Positions 14,459 through 24,800 of a DNA stretch of 64,000 bases are shown here, in pieces. A program made the translations under genes and the position numbers. This DNA is from Membranipora membranacea (taxonomy: Eukaryota > Bryozoa > Gymnolaemata > Cheilostomatida > Membraniporidae). Each line of letters opens with the position of its first letter. Position 1 is the first letter of the stretch. The DNA lies in contig OU612071.1 in assembly GCA_914767715.1 (NCBI GenBank), positions 8,415,493 through 8,479,492 of the forward strand, read 5' to 3'. The notes beneath the pieces were generated by a model. It ran no database searches and had not been told where the DNA came from. It was given only the letters and a program-made list of their open reading frames with translations.

Positions 14459-15924
14459 TGCAAATACTATAAGGAGAGAAATCATATAGCTGTAAATTAC
14501 TGCAGTTCCATGATCGACCTGAAGCTATTTTGGAGGCTCTTTGTGCTATGGGAAAACCTCCCAGGGCAAGCTGACCTCAAAGGTACAGCTTGTCCTTAGC
14601 TGTTTGCGCTACATTGAGCTGGCGTGGCTGTATCGGATCGAGAAGTTTGGCAACGAATCATTTTTATTTATTGTACCCTGAAACATAGGTAAATACAGCA
14701 ATCAAAGAAAGTACATAAAAATTGACAAAATAAAAGCCACAAAAATGCTATGGAGAAAATTCTTAGAATTGAATAACAATTTAACCAACCAATCAGGCAA
14801 AAAATACTTCACAAACATTGCGTCCTTTAGCAGTATTAATTAACCTATGATAGAAGGGGTGATAATTACACTGTTACGATACAAATATTACTTAATTAAT
14901 TCTTAAAACTTAATTCAACTTACAAATGGTAACTGGTTAGCTCACTTCTCGATCTAATAAGTATGTCAGGCATACATACTAGTTGATCCATCAGGTTTCT
15001 ACAGTGAAAAGTAACCAAAACTAAGTAAAGAAAACTGTCACAATTAATTTCAGTCGCCTTTTCTTACAAACATGATTACAATAATACATAGGTAATAATA
15101 TTAAAACAAGTATAATAAAACATTAAACTTACATGTCCTCTTGCAAAGTCAGTACTCAGAATATAATATATATACTACATCTACCGCGTAAGTCAGTATT
15201 GCAGCGAAGATGAAGTGATAACTGATAAACTTAGTAAATAAAACTCTGGCTACATTTTTCTGATTAAATGTGCAGAGAGTAAAATAACGAGAGAGAAAAT
15301 GCGTCCTGCTTTGACTTGCTTCTCTAAGGTAATGACAATATGACTAAGGTAATGATAATATGAATTCTGCAGCAATCTGAGTGAGGTCACCACAAATTTG
15401 GCCTCATGGTTTTGCTGGCGACCTGACCTGGCCACAAATTTAAACAATTTGTCAAACTTAATTGATACTGATAAGACACTTGACGATTTACACCAGCAGG
15501 TTGCTGCATAACCACACAGGAGATAATAATAATTCGATAATTCATGAATAGGCTAATTAAATTTGCAGTTCAAGAAAACATCCCACTACAGTGGCTGATA
15601 AAGAAATTTGATCCCAGTGATCGAAAATTTTAATCTTATTTTTCAGCTTGACGATGTTATCTCACCTCACAGCTCTCTGATCTTGTCATTCTTTTTTATC
15701 TATCTACAAAGAACGCTTTCAAGATTGCCGATAATTGAAGACAATGAAAGGGAGATACAAGACAGAGATAGTGATAAGAAAATACAATCAACAATGGACA
15801 GCTAAGTTTCTTATCCAGATATTGAAACTCTATTCTTTCGTCTAGACATATTTGAGAGCGTGTACTGTATACTTGTCACTGGAAGCTTTACGTCCTAACA
15901 TTGGTTCTCCCAGAAGTGTGAATC
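14459..15924. other. Intergenic DNA between satellite and SRCR receptor gene
   Basis: Unique-looking AT-rich sequence follows the satellite edge. Only short chance frames are visible (for example 15250-15447 on the minus strand and 15608-15805 on the plus strand). The promoter and any 5' untranslated exon of the receptor gene starting at 15925 should lie here, but no convincing promoter motif was recognised. Confidence 0.5.
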
Positions 15925-16572
15925 ATGGAGCTGGCTCAGCTGTCTAACAAAGTCTACAAAAGTACCTCCTCTGAGGGTGAAATTTGTAGTCGCAGCGAAG
16001 AAAGTCTTGATAGAAAGGCAAACAGGGCACCAGGTAGAATCTATTCACTTTTACTGAAATTGAAAATATGGAAAAATTTAATTCTACCCGAGCCACTTGT
16101 GATGTCAGCTGCTAACAATTTTAGCTATGAATTTAAGCTTTTTCTCACAGCTTATTATTGATAATCATAATTATAAGCGATGGCTTCATTAAAAATGGTG
16201 AGGGTGTTGAAAAATGAAAACTGAACACAATTTAATAATAATAAAGCTCCAATCAGCAGTGGTCACTCACCCAAGTAGGGGGTTCAGGTTTTTCGAAAAA
16301 AGCGTAATGGCTGATTGAAATGAAGTAATAGGATGGACATTCATTTTGTTCAGGTGATTATGAGCATTCTTCTTATAATCGACAAGATGTTGGGTCGACC
16401 ATAGGACAGAAAGGAGTTCTTCGCAGCAGCAGATCATCTTGTGTTGCCATATGTCTATCAGTGTTAGCCCTGTTCACAGCAGGAGGAGCGTTTGCATTTG
16501 TGACGATCAAGTTGAATGACCTTGAGAGCAAGATGCAACCAATAGATCAATCAGAGTTTGGAAACATGAAAG
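15925..16572 (+). CDS. SRCR receptor exons 1-2: cytoplasmic tail and transmembrane anchor
   Basis: Exon 1 (15925-16033, MELAQLSNKVYKSTSS...) ends in phase 1 at a ccag/gtagaa donor. Exon 2 (16354-16572) follows ttgttcag and completes a Gly codon. Exon 2 has Tyr-containing GDYEHSSYNRQ, a basic stretch RSSRSS and the hydrophobic anchor, then KLNDLESKM at the stalk start. The layout (GD...Y..., SRSS, anchor, K-N-LESKMQ) aligns with the transmembrane exon of the lectin receptor at 23748-24000, showing common ancestry. No full ITAM (paired YxxL/I) is visible in this tail, unlike its neighbour. Confidence 0.8.
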
Positions 16573-19500
16573 GTAAGTGGCCATCAAAGAAAAATCTCCG
16601 TCACCGGGGGTCTTCAACAAAGAGCGTACGAGCATTTGCCCAACTTGACTAGAAAATAATTTCACAATTTTGACATTTTAATGTGCGCAGCGAGCATTCA
16701 TTAGGCTTGATTAAGATTCATTGTGATGTTGCTAAACTAGTGCCTTCCAGTAATCTTGTTGATTATCAGATCATGGTAGGCAGCACAAGTAGTAAACGAA
16801 TCAATGGTTGACTTGGCTATTCAATTAGACTGAAAACATAAGAATGGACTGAATCAATATATTATTTCAGGAGGAGATGTGAAGGTCCTTTGGAATGAAC
16901 TCCAAGCTCTTGTCAATGAATCAGGTGATGCAATCAGGACACTTAGAGAAGAGCCGGTAAACCATCAACCTATCATAATTATCATCTCATCAAGGATTTC
17001 AAATATTCTGTAATATTTTTTATAAGAAAATACAAAAACTAATTAAGTTAATCCTACAACTAAATCTGGATTTTGAGATAGCTAGCCCCTCAACGCAATA
17101 ACATGTCGGCAGAGAAATACAAGGAGGCATATCGTTGGTATTTCCATATACTTAGTGTCATCATTATCCTTTCATGACATGAAATGACGAAATGAAATCA
17201 TTGTCTTCCACACTGTTTCAGAAGAAGGGTCAGCACCTCAACAAAACTGCTGTAGAGACTCTTGTCAGACATGGGCTTCAGAGCATGCAGAGAGATTTAG
17301 ACATCCACACTCTAATTCTAGAAGCGATGGAACAGAAGCTAGAAAATCGTACCCAACTTACTGATATTATGAAGTCTGCTCTTTTCAATATCACCACTGA
17401 GGCATTATTCGAGCACACAACAAACACTGCCAACCGAACCGAAATTAACAAAATGAAAATTGAATCTGTCGATGAGCAACTACTTTCAATGCAAAAAGGA
17501 ATCCAATCAGTTGAATTCAGGCTTAACCATACAATCGACACATTGAACTTGACAGCTAGTTTAAGAGATGCAACCACACCAATCAACCCATTTGATGAAC
17601 AATTATCCGGACTGAGAGACTCTATTGATGCAAACACAGAAAAAAGGCTGTCAGACTTAAACCAAACAATACAGATACTACTAGATAATACCATGTCATC
17701 ACTCCAAACACAAATTGGTACATTAAACCAATCATTGCTGAATGATCATATTATAGCAATTGCTAATGACGTAAAACTATTCGGAAACCGTACCGCTTCT
17801 CTCAACGAAACACTGCAAGATCATCTTTCGTTTTCTGTGAGAGAGAAATTCATGGTACGTAACGAGTTAAGAGAACTTGAGCTTCGATCATCTAATCAAA
17901 CAAAAGACTTACAATCAAAACTTGAAACTCAGGCAGCTACAGCAGAACATGAGTTTGAAGCCCTGAGTAACAGCAGCGTAAGGAACTACTATGCACTGAA
18001 CATGGCTTTCGAGGAAGGCTTGGGGAATATGTCTTTCGAGTTCAACAAACTGCTCAATGATACAATGGATGCCCTGAACCAGTCAACGTCTAACAATCTG
18101 ATGTCTCTTGCCCATCAGATGGAGAGTGAAGCTGCGGCAACTAAACATGAGCTTGGCATACATAGAAACATGTCTGAAACGAAGCTCGCCATACTTAGTG
18201 TGGCCATAGCCGAAGTATTAAACATTACATCTACAGAAATCGATAAATTACTTGATGACAAAATAGATGCACTTAACCATACCATGTTGAACAACATTCT
18301 TTCCCTTGCCAAACATACAGCCACTGACATTACTGGGATAAAACAAGAGCTTGCAACATTGAATAACATTACTGAATATAATTACTCCACACTTAACATG
18401 ACTATAGATGAAAGCTCAAGGAATAGGTCTATAAAATTCAGTGAATTGCTCAACAGTAGATTGGATGCCCTGAATCAAACGATGTTCAACAATCTCCATT
18501 CTCTTGCTGAATGTACAAAAAATCGCACCTCTGAAATTGAGCGTCAACTTTTCAAGCTTGGCAACATTTCTGAAACAAACCACTCTGAACTTAAAGCGAC
18601 CATTTTTGGAGAACTAAACAGCACATCAACCGAAATGAAAACGCAAATCGATAGCAGAATCGGGGACCTGAACCAGACAGCTTTCGACAACCTCCTCTCC
18701 CTTGTTAACAACACAGAACGCCTTGACAATCTTGAATCCAAAGGTAATACTCACAATAGATGATGTCAGATCAATGTGATGCAGTTGTTATCAGTTGTTG
18801 TTTTATCAGTTGTTCCAAAGGTGCAACTCCACCTATTAGCTAATACAAGCTGCCATAATTTGATTTATGTCCGCACTTCATCAAAAGAAAAGACATTGGA
18901 AGACCAAAACTTTTGACAACAATATTTGTGGCCGATTCAATTTCAATCCTTGACCCGTAACTTATATATCTCCTTTCTTGTAGGTTTTTCAGCAGAAGAC
19001 ATGATTAAGAATCTGTCTTTGGCGATTTCCGACAACACTGATGCAGTTTTCCAATTTAAACGCTGTAAGTGATTCCTACATTAAAGGGCGTTTCAGCCCT
19101 AACCATTGCTTATTTTGTGTGATGTATCCTCCCATATTGATAATATTATGACTATCAATAGCGATAGAGTTATTTGAAGGAAATTTTTTTCATATTATAG
19201 CGCGATTGTTTGTATTTAACATATCCTATACATCCGAGCCATATCTTCAATTATCACTCTTGTCTTCTCACATTGCGTCACAAAGATATTTCAGTGCAGT
19301 AAGTCATGTTAATAATTATTTTATCATTTTATTAATTTTAATCAGTGAGATAAGTATTGTGAATTGGTAATAATGTCGGTTTCTCAGGAAAATGCCACGA
19401 TTGATGTTGTGTTCAAAATCCGATCACATGAGTTGCCATGCCTTTATATTTCGATTTGTATTTGTCACTTTCCTGAATTGCGGAGTAGCCACAACCGACA

Positions 19501-21016
19501 TTATGAAAATATGCATTACGCATCAAGACAAAATAACACTAATAGAGATTAGCAAATCAAAATAACTATGGTAAAAATGGGCTTGGTAGTAGGTAATATA
19601 TACTTCAACCATTCAAAAATGTTCAATCAATAGAATAATTATTATCCTTTTGCAATGCAATGCATGCGATCAAATTTTTTAGTAAACCATTTTGATGTGA
19701 GGCTATCTGGCTCATCTAACGATTACGAAGGCACAGTTGAAGTACAACTAGCCCCAGGTCGACCATATGGTATAGTGTGTGATGACTATTGGAACCTTAA
19801 TGATGCTGATGTTGTGTGTAAGAGTCTCGGGTTTAGCAGGTAAGAGTGCAGTAGTTATCGCCCTGTTTTTATCACACTACAAACACCAAGGACACAAAAA
19901 TAGACATTATAGGATTGCAGTGGTGAAAAAGAAAGGCATGCGATTGCATGATTGATTTTTCTGGCCCGGAGCACTCTAGGATGTGTTTCTTGTCCCATTT
20001 AACTCCTGGTTTTATTGAATACCTTTTATTTACTGCCATAATTATTTGAAGAATGTTTTCTATTAGGAGTCAAAAAGAAAGAAAAAAACAAGGAGAAAAA
20101 CTTGCAGACATGAAAAATAAAATAATTGTGTGTGAACCATCTACAATGGTGAATTAAGTGCTGAATGATTGCCCTTGGTTGAACTGCTCAAACTTTGCCA
20201 AGTTGCTGGTAGCAGCATTTTATCAACTAAGTTTGAGCACTAAAACTAGATAATCATGGATCGCTAAAGGATGTCTCACAAATTATACTCACAAGAGCAA
20301 GAATTTAACTGATATTGTAAATAGATATTTCGTTAAATTCTTTTCTTCCTCTGTTGATTCCAGGGGTGCAGGCGCTTTTCATGCTGCCTCAAAGTTTGGA
20401 CAAGGCACTGACAATGGCGATATATATCTAAGCTGGGTTGCCTGTACTGGCACTGAGAGTAATTTGGGTCTCTGTCCAAATCAAGGGTGAGTGAAGGACA
20501 TATTGCTACTTTGTAAATTTTAATTTTATGTCAGTTGATCTAATGAAGTAGCCATTTTCAAGACCTTGGCTCATATTATGGAGAATCTAGAGCGAGGCTT
20601 TTAACCACAGGAATTGATTGTTTTGAACTACAAAACAGGTCTGAAACTATTTCAGTAATTGTGACATTGTGAAGTAATGTGTTAGATCCTCAACCTTTGT
20701 GTCTGGTCCGATCAGTCATTTTGTGCTGTTACTTTTACTCTTCAATCATGAAGAATTTATTTGTATCTAATATGTAACATTATTCTAATGTGACCTGTTC
20801 AATTCTCTTGCACCCTTTGGCTCATGATGCTGGAGACTGCTCAATAACCCTTTCTCAAAACGGAAAAACGTGGGCATGTTACTACATTCGAGCCTATCTC
20901 CAAGGTATATGTGAAGTCTGATAGACACAAATGATTAGACTTCGATTGATTTTTGTAGGTTGGGCGTACACAACTGTGGAAAAGATGAAGCTGCCGGAGT
21001 AACATGCCTTACATGA
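15925..21016 (+). CDS. Type II membrane receptor, coiled-coil stalk plus C-terminal SRCR domain (8 exons)
   Basis: Model: 15925-16033, 16354-16572, 16871-16956, 17222-18743, 18984-19064, 19683-19839, 20364-20486, 20959-21016. All junctions are GT-AG with matching phases (1,1,0,1,1,2,2), giving about 784 residues. Residues 1-65 are cytoplasmic with several Tyr and Ser. A hydrophobic segment (about 66-88, starting CVAICLSVLALFTAGG) is the signal anchor. About 580 residues of N-glycosylation-rich coiled-coil stalk follow, then one SRCR domain (about 676-783). Architecture matches class A scavenger receptors (MARCO, SCARA5): type II, rod-like stalk, terminal SRCR, though no collagen repeats are seen. 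Expected role is cell-surface or phagocytic recognition of polyanionic or microbial ligands. Exon 5 could instead begin at 18993, which keeps frame. The start is the first ATG of an exon ending with a good donor; an upstream noncoding exon is possible. Paralogous to the lectin receptor downstream. Confidence 0.85.
17222..18743 (+). CDS. SRCR receptor exon 4: long glycosylated coiled-coil stalk
   Basis: A single 1522-nt exon enters in phase 0 after a cacactgtttcag acceptor and leaves in phase 1 at aaag/gtaata. It encodes about 507 residues rich in Leu, Asn, Ser, Thr and Glu with heptad-like hydrophobic spacing and well over twenty N-x-S/T sequons (for example NKTA, NRTQ, NITT, NHTI, NQTM). Cysteine is nearly absent. 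This is what one expects of a rod holding a ligand-binding head away from the membrane, probably as an oligomer. Its second half is an internal 66-residue repeat. Confidence 0.85.
18046..18730 (+). repeat. 66-residue (198-bp) internal stalk repeats, about 3.5 copies
   Basis: The motif LL(N/D)(D/S)..(D/A)ALN(Q/H)(T/S)...NN..SLA recurs beginning near 18049, 18247, 18445 and, diverged, 18643, an exact 198-bp spacing. The last copy is partial. The constant spacing preserves coiled-coil register and N-glycosylation sites. It indicates stalk growth by in-frame tandem duplication. Confidence 0.8.
19683..21016 (+). CDS. SRCR receptor exons 6-8: SRCR domain
   Basis: Three exons (19683-19839, 20364-20486, 20959-21016) encode one SRCR domain: VRLSGSSNDYEGTVEV, GIVCDDYWN, ADVVCKSLGFS, then VACTGTESNLGLC, then HNCGKDEAAGVTC and a TGA stop. 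Six cysteines are visible, the count and placement of group A SRCR domains, although group A is usually split over two exons in vertebrates rather than three. The domain ends two residues before the stop, so it is the extreme C-terminus. Confidence 0.92.
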
Positions 21017-21267
21017 ACTGATATTTTTGTGATAATCTTTGATTGATACGTTATAGCAGATACTTAGAGTCAACACCATGAGCTGAATGCATCAACTTAA
21101 TAGCCTATAGTAAAGAGTATTCGTATATCATGGTAATCATAATGTTTTATGTTAGATGTATAATTTTTATCCCTTGAAAATCTTTAAATTTTTGCTGTAA
21201 TTTAAACTCATGTTTTCGACTTGATTTATGAACTACTGTATTATAATGTGTACGTCTTTTATTCAAT

Positions 21268-21273
21268 AATAAA
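21268..21273 (+). terminator. Poly(A) signal AATAAA for the SRCR receptor gene
   Basis: AATAAA lies 252 nt after the TGA stop at 21016, in AT-rich sequence followed by a T-rich stretch. It is the first canonical hexamer downstream of the stop that I noticed; no transcript evidence is available. Confidence 0.5.
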
Positions 21274-21747
21274 CATTATTTTTTTGAACAACAGCAACAG
21301 TGTAAGGCTACATTTTGGAGATAAACTTGCAGCTAGACTATTAAACTTTTACGCAAATCGAAAGATAGCTTCCAGCTAAAAGAGAGAAGACTAGATCACT
21401 TCCGTGATTCATACTTGGGAGGAAAGTAGTTGGGGCTTTTGGATTGTCATCATGAAAACTTTATCTCACAGCTCGCTCGCATTATCATTTTGTTCATATC
21501 TCTAAACAAATGATAGCAGAGTTTGAATACAATGTATGAAGAAACTCACTCTAGGTCATGATTATATTAAGACAATTAACAATGCACACCAAAGTTGCTT
21601 ATCATTAATTAAACTATGTGTCATCAGTGCTCTTGTTGCATGGTAATACTGATTGGTCTCTGGATGGCTGTAAGCTGAGTATTATATCATTTGTCAGCCT
21701 AGCGATTCAGTTGAATTATCTTCTTCATGACCAGTTTATAATATAAT
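21274..21747. other. Intergenic spacer between the two receptor genes
   Basis: AT-rich sequence with no reading frame of note. It should hold the promoter of the lectin receptor, which starts at 21748. No TATA box at a convincing distance was recognised. Confidence 0.4.
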
Positions 21748-21820
21748 ATGGAGATGTCTCATGTATCGAATAATGGCACTGAAAGCAACTCGGAGAGTAG
21801 ATATTACTGCAACCTCGAAG
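21748..21820 (+). CDS. Lectin receptor exon 1: start codon and truncated tail module
   Basis: ATG at 21748 opens MEMSHVSNNGTESNSES followed by RYYCNLE, ending in phase 1 at gaag/gtaatt. It matches the second half of the repeated downstream exons (MDMSHGSKDGSESNLES, GYYCDLI). The start codon sits just upstream of the position of the module's conserved D-M-S motif, so the first coding exon is itself a module that gained or kept an initiator ATG. Confidence 0.7.
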
Positions 21821-24800
21821 GTAATTTTTGTTTAAACTGCCGTGAAATTTTGAACGTGATGGGCTTTCATAGTTTTGTGAAGTCATTAGTTTGAAACATT
21901 GTATAAAAATACTGTTTATGAATTCTAATTTAGCTTATTGTACAAATTAAAAAATTTCAAGCACTCATTCTATAAAATGCAGTGGCTGATTTACAGACTC
22001 CCTATTAGTCCGGTGGCAGCCCCCTCCTAACTTGTCACTTTCGTTTACGACTTTGGATGGAAAGGCTCTGACAGTTGTTTCCGGTAGAGTTTTTCATGCT
22101 GACCGCAATCATAATATTGTACTTAATACTAAGTTGCCCAAAAGGCAGCTTATTTCCAAAAACGATTACCAATAGGAAATCACCATAAAAAATCAGATCA
22201 TTAAGAAAATTCGAAGCCAGATTTTGAGGCAGCAGAAAACTAAAAAAAAATAAGTTTTGCTTTAATGATGGTTATTATACAGGTAATATAAGGGGGTAAT
22301 GCAACCGTTGTTGGCCGCATCTCAGCTTTTGTGATATCAGACAAATGTAAACTTGTTGATCCACTGAATATGACGTAAATAAAGTTGCATTTCTAGCCAC
22401 ATTTTGCATAGGCTGCCACCAGGCTATATATTGTGATTATGAACTTGTTGTCGTGTCTGCTGAGTGTGAGTTTTGACGTGAGTGCGAACACTTCCCTTCA
22501 CTTGTTCTCTTTTGATCGCATTGGTGTGTGATTGACTAAATTGCTACGGGGAATAAATTGGCCAATTAGCAAAGAATACATTTTTGCTGAGAAAATAATA
22601 AATCACCGGTGGAACAGCTCCAGTTTTGTCTTTCTCTATCGAAATGAAAACCTGATTAATATTATCCTTGATATTCAAGTTATCAAAGTATCATAGGAAA
22701 CAATAATTAATCTGAAAGTAAAGTGTATTAGTGCAGTGCTATCAATCTTCTAACTTTGTTATAGCCAGTCTTCATTTTTCTCTTTTTTATCATCACAATG
22801 TACAAAGTTTGTCTTAACTTATATTGTGTTGTAAGGAATTATTTTCATGATCTTTTGTTCAGCTGGAGATCGGGAGTCTACATATGCTCAACCAGATACC
22901 AGGTCAACAGATGGTGGAGAAAATTATATGGATATGTCTCATGGGTCAAAGGATGGCTCTGAAAGCAACTTAGAGAGTGGATATTACTGCGACCTCATTG
23001 GTAATTTATTCATGAGTGCACAAAATTGTATAAAACGACAAAATTGTTTTGAAGAATTTAATTAATCTTAAACTTATCTTATGCAGCTTTCGCAATGTGT
23101 GAGATAGTCATAATTTATAATAGTTATTTCAAAAATTATTGTCATATCATTTGTTCAGCTGGCGATCGGGAGCCTACATATACTCAACTAGATACCAGGT
23201 CAGCAGAAGGTGGAGAGAATAATTTGGATATGTCTTATGGATCAAAAGATGGTTCTGAAAGCAACTTAGAGAGTGGATATTACTGCGACCTCATTGGTAA
23301 TTTATTTATGAGTGCAAAAAATTGTATAAAAAGACAAAATCGTTTTGCAAAATTTAATTGATCTGAAACTTAACGCATGCATCTCTCACTATGTGTGAGT
23401 CATAATATATAATAGTGATTTCAAAAGTTGTTGTCATGATCATTTGTTCAGCTGGAGATCGCGAGTCTACATATACTCAACCAGATACCAGGTCAACAGT
23501 AGGTGGAGAAAATAATGTGGACATGTCTCCTGTGTCAAAGGATGGCTCTGAAAGCAACTTAGAAAGTGGAAATTACTGCAACCTCAAAGGTAATTTATTT
23601 ATGAGTGCAAAACATTGTATAGAAAGACAAAATCGTTTCAAGAGTTTAATTAATCTTAAACTTAACTTATGCATCTTTCACAATGTGTGAGATAGTCATA
23701 ATTTATAATAGTGTTTTCAAAATTTGTTGTCATGATCATTTGTTCAGTTGGAGATCCAGAGTCTACATATACTCAACCAAATACCAGACAAACCGAGAGT
23801 CCAAAAGAAGTTCTCTGCAGCAGATCATCTTACATTGCAATATGTGTATTGGTGCTAGCTCTCCTGGCAGTCGGAGGTTCTTTAACATTCATGATAATTA
23901 AGATGAATGAATTGGAGAAAAAAATGATAGTTAAGCTGAATGAACTGGAGAGTAAAATGCAACTTTCAGATGAATTAATGGCTGGAAATAATAAAATGAG
24001 GTAGGTTATCATCAATGAAACACTGCATTTCCATGTTAGTTTGGAGGTCGATCTGAGGCTAATTAAGAGGGTTGTTGAACCCACAAACGTCGCAAACGCC
24101 AAAACGTCGCAATCCAGCGTTCCACTAACGTCGCAATCCAAAAAACGTCGCAACGAAGGGTTTTTAAAACATCGCAAACCGACAAACGTCACAATTTTTT
24201 GAACGTCGCAATAGCCCGAACCCACTAACGTCGCAAATGTTGCAACTCAACAAAAATACGAAGTTGTCTTCTCATTTGATGCAAATTGGTGATGATGATA
24301 TGTTGCGAGAAGTACAAAGGAGCATACAAACTGCAAATCACGGTGGGGAATCGAATATCAACATTATAAATTGTGCCATGCATAATTGTTGTGTATTTTT
24401 CAGGTTATTTGAATCATTTTTTCACTTTCTAGGGTCGTTTATTGTCACCTCAGAATCCATTAATCCTGTCATGAATGGGTGCTAATCAAGATTTAGCACA
24501 AGTAAGGCAAATATCTGCATACATGTCAAGCTTGAAATATACTGTCATGTTTAATATAGGCTATGGCTATGCTTAAAGTTGTTAAGAGGCTTTTACACCA
24601 CTTGAAATACCATGAATGTTAAATCATTTACGCATGAATCCCTTTATCTCTTTATGACTTACCCTTTATCTACTGAATAAGGAATTTTTACATCATTCCC
24701 AAGATGCAACTTTATGGTTTTATGGTATGATAATAAAACCTCAACAGGATACCATAGGAACCATAAGCATACAATAGGATGCGATATTACACCTTGCATT

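Noticed and set aside
17278-18741. Minus-strand frames opposite the stalk exon (17278-17694, 18115-18369, 18544-18741)
   Set aside because: Antisense shadows of the repetitive, Asn/Leu/Ser-rich stalk coding sequence.
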